A stretch of 64,000 nucleotides of DNA from Nocardia pseudobrasiliensis NBRC 108224 (GCF_001613105.1 NZ_BDBS01000002.1:62001-126000), one strand, 5' to 3'. Positions 42,586 through 51,952 are shown, counted from the first letter of the stretch. The notes: generated by a model not told the origin, from the letters alone. Program-made: numbers and translations.

Positions 42586-42669
42586 CTGTCGAATCGGCTG
42601 GGATTCAATAGTTTTCGTGGCTGAGGCCCGGCCTTGGCGAGCCGGGCCTCAGCTGTTTCGGGAAAGCGT

Positions 42670-43359
42670 TCACACCCCCGGCTCGCCGTACGCGGCGGCG
42701 ATATCCTCCGACCCGCTCCACCGGCTGTACGTAGGCGACTGTGGCCACCCCTCCGGCGAATCCTGCCAAACCTCCTGTCGCCCATAAGGCAACAGATCGA
42801 TCAGCGCGAAGGTGTGAGTAAGTTGTTCCGTCCCCCGCCCATTGGTATGCCAGGTGCGGTAGACCTTTTCGCCGTCGCGTAGGAACACATTCACCGCGAA
42901 GCCGCCGTTGGGTGGGGCGTCCACGTCGGCGCCGAACGGGCTGTTGGCCGTGGAGTACCAGGGCATTTTGTTGCCTACTCGGCGTTTGTAGGCGAGGGCC
43001 TCGTCGATGGGCCCCTGGGTGACTATGACGAAGCGGGCGTCGTAGTTGTTGAGGAAGTCCAGGCGGGTGAATTGGGCGGTGAAGCCGGTGCAGCCGCCGC
43101 ATTGCCACTTTTCGTCGGGGAACCACATGTGGTTGTAGACGATCAGCTGGGGGCGGTTGTCGAAGATGTCCACCAGGCGGATGGGGCCTTCTTCGCCCTC
43201 CAGGGTGTAGTCGGGGAGTTCGACCATCGGCAGGCGGCGGCGCTGGGCGGCTATCGCGTCGAGTTCTCGGGTCGCGGCCTTTTCTCGGGCGCGCAGGGCG
43301 TCGAGTTCGCGTCGCCAGGTTTCGGTGTCGACGATGGGTGGCAGTGCGTTGGTGCTCAT
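42670..43359 (-). CDS. DUF899 family thioredoxin-fold protein
   Basis: A 229-residue protein of the DUF899 family. Diagnostic segments are LVDIFDNRPQLIVYNHMWFPDEKWQCGGCTGFTAQF, which carries a CGGC redox-type motif, then FNNYDARFVIVTQGP and WYSTANSPFGADVD. These proteins have a thioredoxin-like fold and are often called redox or dithiol-disulfide isomerases, but the reaction is not established. ATG 43359 follows GGAGG at a five-base spacing. Confidence 0.85.
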   Translation of the reverse strand: MSTNALPPIVDTETWRRELDALRAREKAATRELDAIAAQRRRLPMVELPDYTLEGEEGPIRLVDIFDNRPQLIVYNHMWFPDEKWQCGGCTGFTAQFTRLDFLNNYDARFVIVTQGPIDEALAYKRRVGNKMPWYSTANSPFGADVDAPPNGGFAVNVFLRDGEKVYRTWHTNGRGTEQLTHTFALIDLLPYGRQEVWQDSPEGWPQSPTYSRWSGSEDIAAAYGEPGV

Positions 43360-43485
43360 GGGGTCCTCCCTGGCCGGGTCGCAGTATGCGGGCTGTAGGT
43401 GTAGACCCGGTGTGGCCGTCGAACTCATCGGTCGCCGTCGCGGTTGTGCGAACTGGCTACCGCGGCCCGTCGGGGAGGCTGTGGC

Positions 43486-43767
43486 TCAGAAGAAATAGGC
43501 CGACATCGACGAGCTGCCGGTGCCGTAGCCCAGGCTCACCAGCCAGGCGCGGAAGGCGATGACAGCGTTGCCGACCGGGCCGGGGTCGCTGCAGGAGCCG
43601 CCGACCGAGGAGAAGGTGCAGCCATCGTTGGCCACGGGGACCGGATCGGTTTCGCTGGTCAGGGGCAGGCCGGTGTCGGCCGCTGCCGTGGCGGTGGGGC
43701 CCGCCAGCACACCCAGGGCGATCGCGCCGCCGAGGGTGAGAGCGCTGATACCGCGTTTCCATTGCAT
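43486..43767 (-). CDS. Small secreted protein
   Basis: A 93-residue protein with a signal peptide MQWKRGISALTLGGAIALGVLAGPTATAAA and a short mature part with two Cys (in DGCTFSSVGGSCSD) and the end SSSMSAYFF. ATG 43767 gives the best signal peptide; ATGs at 43788 and 43824 in the same frame are possible. Similar short exported proteins with a Cys pair are common in Nocardia. No function assigned. Confidence 0.6.
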   Translation of the reverse strand: MQWKRGISALTLGGAIALGVLAGPTATAAADTGLPLTSETDPVPVANDGCTFSSVGGSCSDPGPVGNAVIAFRAWLVSLGYGTGSSSMSAYFF

Positions 43768-44154
43768 AGTGCGCTGCGAGGTCCACATAACAGCAAAACT
43801 ACCGCAGCTCTCGCCGAAAGCCATTGGCTCGCTGTGCCCTTGGTTCCGAGGGCAGGATGCCGGTCGTGCGCGTCATACTCGCGAACGGGGAAGCGGATCC
43901 GCTCGTGCGGGGACCTCGTGCACGATTGGCGGTACCCGCTGCCGGACCCGGCCAATTCGATCCCGCTCTGGGGTCTGCTGACCGCGTCGGTGCGCGCGGT
44001 TGTGGTGCTGCCTGACCAACTACCCCGCTGTGCCGACTCCCCGGACCCGCGGATGGAGTCATTACTGTGCGAAACGTGTTCGGATACAGCGATTCTCGAT
44101 GCTGCGGCCCGGCGGTGACAAGCCCCCTTGCGGGCACGTCGGTGTGAATCGGGC
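43768..44154. other. Gap without a convincing gene
   Basis: Several frames are open across this stretch, but none has a ribosome site and recognisable protein content. The + strand frame around 43900-44118 (YPLPDPANSIPLWGLLTASVRAVVVLP and onward, with Cys near CETCSD) might be a decayed gene, but no start fits. Confidence 0.4.
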
Positions 44155-44370
44155 ATGACGGGTTATGACCTGAACATGTTCGCTATCGCTGCCGCAGTAC
44201 TGTTCGTCATCGCCCTGTTGCTGGACCTCGCCGACAAGGGGGTGACGTATGGGGTTTCGGCGCTCGTGATCGCCGGGCTGCTGGGACTGGCTTTGCATCA
44301 AGCCGGGTTCAGTGATCGAGTTCAGCGGGGGCAGTGGCGAACTCGAGGTCGGTGGAGCCGGCGGCGATAG
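44155..44370 (+). CDS. Small membrane protein (71 aa)
   Basis: ATG 44155 starts MTGYDLNMFAIAAAVLFVIALLLDLADKGVTYGVSALVIAGLLGLALHQAGF: two hydrophobic helices separated by a charged turn, followed by a basic tail. The helical part matches common short actinobacterial membrane proteins of unknown function. The ribosome site (GGG before ATG) is weak, and the Arg-rich last 15 residues may be a run-on. Confidence 0.5.
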   Translation: MTGYDLNMFAIAAAVLFVIALLLDLADKGVTYGVSALVIAGLLGLALHQAGFSDRVQRGQWRTRGRWSRRR

Positions 44371-44522
44371 CGCTGAAGATCTTTCCGTTCGGACCCATCC
44401 TCCGAGCCGGTTGGAACGAAGACCTGTAGACACGCGAGCCGCCTGTCCTTCGCGAACAGGTGGCCGAATTGGGGTGAGTGTCGTCGGAATTCCATTCGGA
44501 AGGGTTGACGGGAGGAGATCGG

Positions 44523-45194
44523 ATGATGGGCGGGAAAATCGGTCGGTTTGTTCTTGCGGCGGCTTCGGTGGGATGTGCCGTCGTAATGCTCGGGCCCGGG
44601 GCCAGTGCAGCGAACGAGCCCTCGAAAGAGGACCCTTCCAGCTTCGCCGGATCGGTGGAGAAGAAGTTCGCCGAGAGCAACACGGATCACAACGGCGACC
44701 TGCGAGAAGCGCTCTGCGCGAAGAAACCCGAATTCTCGGACCACGGTATCGGGCAGTGGTGGAAGATCTATGGCTGGGAACCCGTGCGGTACAAGGACGA
44801 CATCCTGCCGTACCGGGAAGCGATACCGGTCGTGTTCACCGGTGACAACGAGCCGCCCATGGGCGGCAGTGCGGGTGAGACACAGCGGTTCTACGTGCGA
44901 ACGCTGTGTGATAAGCCGTCGGTGCAGCGGGATTGGGTCGCCGCGCTGAAGGACGAGAAGGAGAAGCGCGCCGCGACCTTCAAACCGGGCTGCGATACCG
45001 AGGAGGGCATCCTCCACTACCTGCGCGCGAAACTCGAAGCACAGGTCGAGCTCCTCTTCTCCGAGAAGAGGATGACGGAGGAAAAAGCCATGGAGATCAT
45101 CGGCGATACGGCTTTCAACGACTGGAAGGACCAGTCCGGCGACAAAAAGCCGAATTTCACCGAACCGACCTGCACGGCGGCGAGTTCGGAATAG
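44523..45194 (+). CDS. Secreted protein of unknown function
   Basis: A 223-residue protein with signal peptide (GRFVLAAASVGCAVVMLGPGASA, cleavage about residue 29) and a helical mature part rich in Lys/Glu with five Cys (in ALCAKK, TLCDK, PGCDTEE, PTCTA and one in the signal). GGAGGAG precedes ATG 44523. An Asp-rich NTDHNGD loop could bind a metal. No family recognised. It ends six bases before the convergent glycoside hydrolase. Confidence 0.68.
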   Translation: MMGGKIGRFVLAAASVGCAVVMLGPGASAANEPSKEDPSSFAGSVEKKFAESNTDHNGDLREALCAKKPEFSDHGIGQWWKIYGWEPVRYKDDILPYREAIPVVFTGDNEPPMGGSAGETQRFYVRTLCDKPSVQRDWVAALKDEKEKRAATFKPGCDTEEGILHYLRAKLEAQVELLFSEKRMTEEKAMEIIGDTAFNDWKDQSGDKKPNFTEPTCTAASSE

Positions 45195-45200
45195 GCCCGG

Positions 45201-46787
45201 TCAGTTCTGCCCCAACGCATCCCCGTGATAGCTCACCACCGGACTCCACAAAAAGTACCCATCGATTCCCGAGGCGTGTGTCGCATCGATCTGCGCCCGT
45301 ACCTCCGCATCACCGTAGGCAACCCCGAGGCTGAAATCCTGTAGCCACGGCAGGACGATCGCGCTGGAACCCGCTGTGCGGGCACGGAAGTCCTGTAGGG
45401 AACGCAATACGATGTCATAGGGCTGGGCGTTCGGGTCGGGGACGTTGTACTCGCCGGGGTTCCAGTGCGAGGGGTACAACATGGGCGCGATGTAGTCGAC
45501 GTAGCGCGACATCAGCGAGATGTCCTGGGCGATCTCGTCGGGTCTGTTGACGGCGATGCCGAAGACCGCGGCACTGAGGTGCGCGCCCGCCTCGTGCACC
45601 GGATCGCGGCTCTGGCGCAGGAAATCGGCCACCGAGACATTCGGGTGATCGGTCAGGCCGGGGAAGACCATGCCCGACAGCGGCCCGTCGGGGCGGCGGA
45701 CATAGTCGTACATGACGCCGTCGAAGCCGAGTCGGGCCGCCTCGGTCGCCAGGGCGATGTTGTAGTCGCGGATCGCGGGGTGGGCGAAGTTGGTGAAGGC
45801 GATCGCGCCGTACTTGCTCGAGTAGGGCTGGCCGGAGGGATTCTGGACCACCCAGTCCTGGTGTCCGGCATGCCAAGCCCATTCGGCGACGGCCGGATCG
45901 CGGAAGGCCACGATTCGGCCCACCACGCGCAGGCCCATATCGTGCAGCTGACGCAGCACGGCCGCGGGGTCGTAGAGCTTTTCCACGGCCCCGGCCTCGT
46001 GCGCGAGGGCGACCCGGGTGTCGTAGCCGACCAGACCGTCCTCGTCCTTGATATCGAGTTGCACGGTGTTGATGCGGCCCTGCCGGGCCAGCTCCAGCAC
46101 GCCCTCGCGCATCGGGTCGTAGGTCCAGGCGTGCGCGGTGACGTGCACGGCCTTCATATGCCCCAGATCCAAGCCGTTCTCGATCTTGCGGGCGGTCCGA
46201 TTGCCCGCCGCGTCCACCGCGACCACATCGCCCGCGACCAGGGCGTGCGGCAGCGTGATCTCGAAGCGCCCGTCGGCGTCGGGAGTCGCCGAACGCTCGC
46301 CGATCGAGACGCGGTCGGCGCCGATTGCCTTGCCGCGCACGGTCATCGGCTGGCGGAAGGTGGCCGGGGCGTCGGACGGGGTGAGTTCGAGTTCCGGGGG
46401 CGTCGTGTCGACGGTGAAGTTCGCGAAGGCGCCCGGGCCGGTGCGCAGGAAGCCCAGTGGTCCGCCCGGGGGGATCTCGGCGGCGAAGGTGTGGGGGCCG
46501 TCGCCGAGCCGCTCGGGGTGGTAGATCACGGTGTCGCCGTCGATCCGGCCGTCCACCGATGTGCCGTCGAGCTTCAGTCGCACGGCGTGCGGATCGTGGC
46601 CGCGGGCGTCGACCCGCAGTTCCAGGGTGGGCAGTGTGGCCGCGCCGACACGTTCACCGGGAAGGCCCCGCAGCGCCAGGCCCGTGGGTGTGCCGCGCCC
46701 GGCGCCGACGACCATCGTCCCGAGGAGCACGATCAGGACCCCGCCGACCGCGATGAGCGCCATTTGCCGCCGACTGAGCGATCGCAT
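45201..46787 (-). CDS. Putative glycoside hydrolase (DUF4015-like), membrane-anchored
   Basis: A 528-residue protein from ATG 46787; GTG 46808 or 46826 in frame would add 7 or 13 residues. An N-terminal anchor (MALIAVGGVLIVLLGTMVV) is followed by two Ig-like segments (about residues 40-210, with VDTTPPELELTPSDAPATF). The C-terminal half is a TIM-barrel: MKAVHVTAHAWTYD, LARQGRINTVQLDIKDEDGLVGYDTRV, GFDGVMYDYVRRPDGPL and DYIAPMLYPSHWNPGEYNVPDP. These match the DUF4015 putative glycoside hydrolases, predicted to act on envelope or environmental polysaccharides outside the cell. Substrate unknown. Confidence 0.8.
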   Translation of the reverse strand: MRSLSRRQMALIAVGGVLIVLLGTMVVGAGRGTPTGLALRGLPGERVGAATLPTLELRVDARGHDPHAVRLKLDGTSVDGRIDGDTVIYHPERLGDGPHTFAAEIPPGGPLGFLRTGPGAFANFTVDTTPPELELTPSDAPATFRQPMTVRGKAIGADRVSIGERSATPDADGRFEITLPHALVAGDVVAVDAAGNRTARKIENGLDLGHMKAVHVTAHAWTYDPMREGVLELARQGRINTVQLDIKDEDGLVGYDTRVALAHEAGAVEKLYDPAAVLRQLHDMGLRVVGRIVAFRDPAVAEWAWHAGHQDWVVQNPSGQPYSSKYGAIAFTNFAHPAIRDYNIALATEAARLGFDGVMYDYVRRPDGPLSGMVFPGLTDHPNVSVADFLRQSRDPVHEAGAHLSAAVFGIAVNRPDEIAQDISLMSRYVDYIAPMLYPSHWNPGEYNVPDPNAQPYDIVLRSLQDFRARTAGSSAIVLPWLQDFSLGVAYGDAEVRAQIDATHASGIDGYFLWSPVVSYHGDALGQN

Positions 46788-47210
46788 CCGCACGAGCAAC
46801 GTCCACACCCGCCTTCCCTGGTCCACTGTCCGATTGTTTGTCCACTATGTCCGGTCCAGGGATGAAGTCGGCTCATTTCCGATCTTCGGCCGCAAGTACG
46901 GCGCGCCGCCGCAAGGTGTCGGGCTGACCTGGGCACTTCGCCGCGCCAGTGGTGACCGCGCGTCGGTGGTGTCCGGGCGAGGAGTGGCCCGGCGACGGGA
47001 TACGGGGTGGAGGATGTCGGCCGAGGCCGCGCCTGGCGAGTGCCCCTGACTCCGGCCCCAGGACCGGGTCCGAACGGCACGCATAGGGGTTCTCCGTGAA
47101 TTAGCGGTGAAAATTACTGTAGCCCAACTTGTTTCGCCCGTGGCTGCCGTAGCTGAGCCGTTATACAGAAGGTGCTTCCGATGCTCGTTCGCGCGTGAAA
47201 GGTGGCTCGT
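46788..47210. other. Divergent intergenic region between two glycoside hydrolases
   Basis: Open frames here are overlaps of the flanking genes' codon bias and have no ribosome sites. GAAAGGTGG lies just before the ATG at 47211. An A+T-rich patch near 47095-47165 (AATTAGCGGTGAAAATTACTGTAG) is the likeliest promoter zone for the alpha-glucosidase gene. Confidence 0.4.
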
Positions 47211-49463
47211 ATGCGCAGAGTCGCGCACATGGCCCTGGGATTGCTGGTTCTCGCCGGCATCCTGGTCGGCCTCCCTACTGCCCAGGCCGAGGCCGGTGAC
47301 GGCCGTCTCGGCGATTTGACCGGCATATCCGATGACGGACCCGCCGCGGTATTGCGCGCCGGTGCGGCCGCGGTCCGGATCCTCGCCCCGAACCCGGAGG
47401 CCGTGCGGGTGCAACTCGCGCCCGATGGGAAATTCACCGATCCGGCGGCGGGCAAGATCATGCTGCCCACCACGACGCCGCCGGCCGCGCTGAAGCGCGC
47501 CGACAAGGGTGACTACTGGTCGCTGTCGACCGGCAAACTCACCCTGCGCGCCTACAAACATCCGCTGCGCTTCGCACTGTTCGATGCCGCCGACGCCCGC
47601 CAGATCTGGTCCGAGGCCCAGCCGCTGTCATGGGCCAAGGACGGCACCACCCAGACCCTCGCGCGCAATGGCGACGAGCAGTTCTTCGGGGCCGGTGAGC
47701 AGAACGGGCGTTTCAGCCATCGCGACAAGACCGTGCGCGTCTTCGCCGACGACAACTGGAACGACGGTGGCGCGCCCAACTCGCAGCCGTTCTATCTGTC
47801 CAGCAAAGGCTATGGCGTACTGCGCAATACGTTCGCACCCGGTGAGTACGCCTTCACCGATCCGGTGCGCACCAAGCACAACGAGCAGCGTTTCGACGCG
47901 GTCTATATGGTCGGCGACGGCCTGAAGGGCGTGATCTCCGCCTACACGGGCCTGGTCGGTCGGCCGTTCCTGCCGCCGATCTACGGCCTGGAGATGGGCG
48001 ATTCGGATTGCTACCTGCACAACGCCAATCGCGGTGAACGGCACTCCCTCGACGCGGTCGGGATCGCCGATCAGTACGTGAAGAACAAGATGCCCAACGG
48101 CTGGATGCTGGTCAACGACGGTTACGGCTGCGGCTACGAGAATTTGCCGCAGGTCGGCGAGGGCCTGCGCAAGGACCATATGCAGTTGGGTCTGTGGACC
48201 GAGAACGGCCTGCCCAATCAGGCCGAGGAGGTCAAGGCCGGTGTGCGGGTGCGCAAACTCGACGTGGCGTGGGTCGGTCCGGGTTACGAATTCGCCCTGG
48301 ACGGTTGCGATGCCGCCCACCGCGGCATCGAGCAGAACAGCGACGCCCGCGGCTTCGTGTGGACCCCGGTGAGCTGGGCCGGCGCGCAGCGGTGCGCGGT
48401 GATGTGGAGCGGCGACCAGTCCGGCTCCTACGACTACATTCGCTGGCAGATCCCCACCTACGCGGGTTCGACCATGTCCGGAATCGCCTACAACACAGGC
48501 GATGTCGACGGCATCTTCAAGGGCAGCCCGCAGACCTACACGCGCGATCTGCAGTGGAAGGCGATGCTGCCCACGATCATGTCGATGGACGGCTGGGCGC
48601 CGAAGGACAAGCAGCCCTGGCGATACGGCGAGCCCTACACCACCATCAACCGAAAGTACCTGGAGCTCAAGGAGAAACTGCTGCCCTACACCTACAGCTA
48701 TTCGGTGGAGGCGAATCGCACCGGCGTGGGCCAGATTCGGCCGCTGGTGCTGGAGTATCCGAACGATCCGAACACCTGGGGCGACAAGGCGCGCTACGAA
48801 TTCCTGTCCGGCAAGGACTTTCTCGTCGCTCCGGTCTATGACAATTCCGAGGTCCGCAACGGCATCTACCTGCCGGAGGGAACCTGGGTCGACTACTGGT
48901 CCGGCAAGACCTACACCGGGCCGACGACCGTCGACGGGTACAAGGCCCCGCTGGACACCCTGCCGCTGTTCGTCCGCGCGGGCGCGGTGGTGCCGATGTG
49001 GCCGGACGGCACCACCTCCTGGCAGACCCGCGACAAGAACGTGCTGAATCTGGACCTCTACCCCAAGGGCGAGGGCGGTTTCACCCTGACCGAGGACGAC
49101 GGGGTGACCCGCGCGTATCAGCAGGGCAAGCAGGCATCGCAGCAGTTCCGGGTGCGCGCGCCGCAGTCGGGGAAGGGCGATGTGGAGGTGACCATCGGCG
49201 CGAGTGTCGGTGACTACGAGGGCAAACCGCAGTGGCGCGGCTACGACCTCAGCGTGCACACGAGCTCACGCCCGGAGTCCGTGGTCACCGGTTTCGGACC
49301 GCTGACCGCGCGCGGCGACCGCGCCGATTTCGATCGCTCCGCCGACGGGTGGTGGTACGACCCGAACGATCGCGGCGGCGTGGTGCACATCAAGACCGAT
49401 CGGGTGTTGAACAACGCGACGCTGATGGTGCGCCTGACGGGCACGACCGTAATCGGCAAGTGA
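47211..49463 (+). CDS. Secreted glycoside hydrolase family 31 enzyme (alpha-glucosidase type)
   Basis: A 750-residue protein with signal peptide MRRVAHMALGLLVLAGILVGLPTAQA. The GH31 plan is visible: N-terminal beta domain with GDEQFFGAGEQNGRFSHRDK, then the (beta/alpha)8 barrel with GWMLVNDGYGCGYE, VRKLDVAWVGPGYEF (candidate nucleophile Asp) and CAVMWSGDQSGSYDYIRWQIP (candidate acid Asp), then YNTGDVDGIF and C-terminal beta domains including FLVAPVYDNSEVRNGIYLPEGTWVDYWSG. It should cleave terminal alpha-glycosides outside the cell. The ATG follows GAAAGGTGG; GTG 47202 is an alternative. Confidence 0.88.
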   Translation: MRRVAHMALGLLVLAGILVGLPTAQAEAGDGRLGDLTGISDDGPAAVLRAGAAAVRILAPNPEAVRVQLAPDGKFTDPAAGKIMLPTTTPPAALKRADKGDYWSLSTGKLTLRAYKHPLRFALFDAADARQIWSEAQPLSWAKDGTTQTLARNGDEQFFGAGEQNGRFSHRDKTVRVFADDNWNDGGAPNSQPFYLSSKGYGVLRNTFAPGEYAFTDPVRTKHNEQRFDAVYMVGDGLKGVISAYTGLVGRPFLPPIYGLEMGDSDCYLHNANRGERHSLDAVGIADQYVKNKMPNGWMLVNDGYGCGYENLPQVGEGLRKDHMQLGLWTENGLPNQAEEVKAGVRVRKLDVAWVGPGYEFALDGCDAAHRGIEQNSDARGFVWTPVSWAGAQRCAVMWSGDQSGSYDYIRWQIPTYAGSTMSGIAYNTGDVDGIFKGSPQTYTRDLQWKAMLPTIMSMDGWAPKDKQPWRYGEPYTTINRKYLELKEKLLPYTYSYSVEANRTGVGQIRPLVLEYPNDPNTWGDKARYEFLSGKDFLVAPVYDNSEVRNGIYLPEGTWVDYWSGKTYTGPTTVDGYKAPLDTLPLFVRAGAVVPMWPDGTTSWQTRDKNVLNLDLYPKGEGGFTLTEDDGVTRAYQQGKQASQQFRVRAPQSGKGDVEVTIGASVGDYEGKPQWRGYDLSVHTSSRPESVVTGFGPLTARGDRADFDRSADGWWYDPNDRGGVVHIKTDRVLNNATLMVRLTGTTVIGK

Positions 49464-49471
49464 CACAGGGT

Positions 49472-49502
49472 GATGGCCGCTCGGATTCACCGGGCGGCCG
49501 TC
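49472..49502 (+). terminator. Hairpin between GH31 gene and SDR gene
   Basis: GATGGCCGC and GCGGCCGTC pair with one mismatch around a 13-base loop, starting nine bases after the GH31 stop. It sits between convergent genes and could serve both. Confidence 0.4.
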
Positions 49503-49517
49503 GCCGTGGTCGCGAAT

Positions 49518-50279
49518 TCAGCGGGGCGCCATGCGAATCGCGCCGTCGAGGCGGATGGTTTCGCCGTTGAGCATCGGGTTCTCGACGATATGCCGGGCGA
49601 GAGCGGCGTATTCGGCCGGATCGCCGAGTCGTGAGGGGTGCGGCACCTGGGCCCCGAGCGAGGCGATGGCCTCATCGGGCAGCGTGGCGAACAGCGGGGT
49701 GTGGAACAGGCCGGGGGCGATGGTGACCACGCGGATCTTCAGGCTCGCCAGATCGCGGGCGATGGGCAGGGTCATGCCGACGATACCGCCCTTGGACGCG
49801 GAGTAGGCGGCCTGGCCGACCTGCCCGTCGAATGCCGCGACCGAGGCGGTGTTGATGATGACGCCGCGCTCCTCGCCCGTCGGCTCGGTGGCCGAGATGC
49901 GTTCGGCCGCAAGGCGGATCACGTTGAAGGTGCCGATCAGATTGACATTGATGATCTTGGTGAAATCGGGCAGCGGGAACGCGCCCTTCTTGCTCACCGT
50001 CTTGATCGCGTTGCCGATGCCCGCGCAGTTCACCGCGATGCGCAGCGCGCCGAGGCTCGCGGCGGTGTCGAGGGCGGCGACGACCTGCTCCTCGCTGGTG
50101 ACATCGGTCGGGGCGAAGACCGCGTTCTCGCCGAGTTCCTTGGCGATGGCCTCGCCGTTGGAGGACGGCAGGTCGAGGATGACCACCTTCGCGCCCTGGC
50201 CGTGCAGTTCCCGTACGGTCGCCAGCCCGAGTCCGGAGGCGCCGCCCGTCACCACGGCAACGGCGTTGTTGATCTGCAT
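49518..50279 (-). CDS. SDR 3-hydroxyacyl-CoA dehydrogenase (HSD17B10-like)
   Basis: A 253-residue classical short-chain dehydrogenase. It has [11 protein letters not shown] (cofactor loop), NCAGIGNA, the catalytic Ser in IINTASVAA and YSASKGG (YxxxK), and ends [39 protein letters not shown]. This end and the overall sequence closely resemble mycobacterial type-10-like dehydrogenases acting on 3-hydroxyacyl-CoAs or steroids. ATG 50279 has AAGGG seven bases upstream. A KstR-type box about 207 bases upstream suggests induction during sterol or cholesterol-like catabolism. Confidence 0.87.
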   Translation of the reverse strand: MQINNAVAVVTGGASGLGLATVRELHGQGAKVVILDLPSSNGEAIAKELGENAVFAPTDVTSEEQVVAALDTAASLGALRIAVNCAGIGNAIKTVSKKGAFPLPDFTKIINVNLIGTFNVIRLAAERISATEPTGEERGVIINTASVAAFDGQVGQAAYSASKGGIVGMTLPIARDLASLKIRVVTIAPGLFHTPLFATLPDEAIASLGAQVPHPSRLGDPAEYAALARHIVENPMLNGETIRLDGAIRMAPR

Positions 50280-50467
50280 ATGCTGTCCCTTCTTGCGCTG
50301 CGTCGGGTCGACGTTAGCGGCTGCGGCGGCGCTAAGTAAATAGCGATTCGCCTCAGAAGGGGCGACGGATGCCATGGTGTGAGCGGCATGGAACAGGCGA
50401 TTGCGCAGGTGAATGCTGGAGCGATGCCCGGGGACGGCTGTGTGGAAGTTCTACACGGTTCGCTGAT

Positions 50468-50499
50468 TGTTCGCAGCGAACATATTAGAACGTGTTACA
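50468..50499. promoter_or_regulatory. KstR-like box and adjacent palindrome upstream of the SDR gene
   Basis: TAGAACGTGTTACA (50486-50499) matches the KstR operator pattern TnnAACnnGTTnnA at every fixed position. Directly beside it, TGTTCGCAGCGAACA (50468-50482) is a perfect 15-base palindrome for some other dimeric regulator. Both lie between the SRPBCC gene stop (50522) and the SDR start (50279). Confidence 0.6.
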
Positions 50500-50521
50500 T
50501 TCTACGACAGTCGCGCCGGGA

Positions 50522-50953
50522 TCAGGAATACAGTTCGACGAAGCGATCCAGCGAACGGTTGATATCGCCCTTCAGCGCGTGCGCGACCGTCGCGCCGATG
50601 GGGCCGAACAGCGGCCGTCCGCCGAGATCGATGTCCACGGTCACCTTCGAACCGTCGCCCTGCGGCGCTACCAGCAGTTGCAGCCCGAATTTGGTGCCGC
50701 CCTTACCCTTGCCGCTGAGCACCAGCCGCCGCGGGGCCTCGGCGGTGTCCACGGTCCAGCGGACGCGGTTGCGCAGGCCCTTCACCGCGGCGATGCCGAC
50801 CAATTCGGTTCCCGGCGTGAGATCTTCGGGCACTTCGCCGCGCCAGGCCTCGTGCATGACGAGCCACTGGTCGAGTTCGCGCAGATTCGACGCATGCGAC
50901 CAGGCCTGCTCGGGTGAGATGGGGACATCGACGGAGACCTTCAGTTTTGCCAC
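50522..50953 (-). CDS. SRPBCC (START-like) family protein
   Basis: A 143-residue protein with the polyketide-cyclase/SRPBCC pattern: MAKLKVSVDVPISPEQAWSHASNLRELDQWLVMHEAWRGEVPEDLTPG and the closing VTVDIDLGGRPLFGPIGATVAHALKGDINRSLDRFVELY helix. The fold is a helix-grip that binds a hydrophobic ligand. Function unknown. It sits upstream of the SDR on the same strand but about 240 bases separate them, with a KstR-like box in between. Confidence 0.82.
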   Translation of the reverse strand: MAKLKVSVDVPISPEQAWSHASNLRELDQWLVMHEAWRGEVPEDLTPGTELVGIAAVKGLRNRVRWTVDTAEAPRRLVLSGKGKGGTKFGLQLLVAPQGDGSKVTVDIDLGGRPLFGPIGATVAHALKGDINRSLDRFVELYS

Positions 50954-50975
50954 GCCTGCATGCTAGCGGCGCGGC

Positions 50976-51884
50976 TCACAATCCGGCCGTGGCGCGTAAC
51001 ACAGCCACCCCCGCGGTCAGGGCCGCCCCGCCCGCGGCCCAGCTGATGTCGGCGGGCTGGTTGGTCAGGACCACCACCGCGTAGCGCAGCGGTTCGGCGG
51101 CCGTGCCGACCAGGCCGGTGGTATTGAGCGTGGTCGACGAGTCCAGCGACATCCAGCCGGGTTTGACGGCCCAGTCCGCGCCGGGCAGCGCGGCCGGAAT
51201 GCCGAAGTACTCGTCGGTCCCGTCGGCCGCGATCTCGCTGACCGAGCCGAGCGCGCCGAGCACGAGATCACGTTCGGGCTGCGGGGCCGTCGTGGTGAGG
51301 TAGTGGTAGATGGTGACGACATCGCGTGGAGTGGTGCGGGTTTCGCCCCACTGGGCCGGATCGTCGGGCGGCCGGGTGCCCGGCAGCCCGATCAGCGCGG
51401 TCATCCGATAGACGATCTCGTCCCCGCCGTCGGCGTCCCAGAGCGTATCGGCGATGGAATCGTCACTGGCGGAGAGCATTTGCCGAATTCGATCGGCCAG
51501 GGCCGGATCGGGCCGCCCGCCCTGGCTCTCGGCCGCATCGATCGCGATGAGCAGTTTGACCACCGAGGCGGTGTAGAACTGCGAATCGGCGTCGAAGGAG
51601 GCTAGCTCGGTTCCGGTGGCGGTGTCGACGACCTCGATACCCGGATCCGTTCCGGGCGAGGCGGCTTCGATGGCCGCCCGCATCTGCTGGCCCAGTGCGA
51701 TCGGCGAGAGCCCTTGCGGCTCCGCCGCTTTCAAGGTCGGCTCCACCTCGGTGACGCTGGGCGCGGCCACCGGCGGCCGCGCGTGGGCGATCCCGGTGAC
51801 GAAGTATCCCGAAACCCCCACCGCCACCGCGCACCCCGCCGCCACGGCCCCCCACACCCGCCGACCACACGCAATCGAACTCAT
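50976..51884 (-). CDS. Secreted serine hydrolase, class A beta-lactamase fold
   Basis: A 302-residue exported protein: hydrophobic N-terminus (VWGAVAAGCAVAVGVSGYFVTGIAHA), then the domain with the SxxK motif in FYTASVVKLLIAID (Ser-Val-Val-Lys), SDDS in place of SDN and a KPG triad in DWAVKPGWMS where beta-lactamases have KTG. The altered second and third motifs suggest a beta-lactamase-like hydrolase that may not open beta-lactams. The frame stays open far upstream, but ATG 51884 gives the signal peptide and has AAGG immediately before it. Confidence 0.75.
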   Translation of the reverse strand: MSSIACGRRVWGAVAAGCAVAVGVSGYFVTGIAHARPPVAAPSVTEVEPTLKAAEPQGLSPIALGQQMRAAIEAASPGTDPGIEVVDTATGTELASFDADSQFYTASVVKLLIAIDAAESQGGRPDPALADRIRQMLSASDDSIADTLWDADGGDEIVYRMTALIGLPGTRPPDDPAQWGETRTTPRDVVTIYHYLTTTAPQPERDLVLGALGSVSEIAADGTDEYFGIPAALPGADWAVKPGWMSLDSSTTLNTTGLVGTAAEPLRYAVVVLTNQPADISWAAGGAALTAGVAVLRATAGL

Positions 51885-51952
51885 CCTTAATAGAGACCGC
51901 TCGAGCCTGTGAATATCTCGAGTCCACCTTGGTAGGTCCCTGTCGGTTGGAA

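Noticed and set aside
46845..47561. Minus-strand frame between the two glycoside hydrolases
   Set aside because: It mostly overlaps the signal peptide and start of the GH31 gene in antisense and has no ribosome site.
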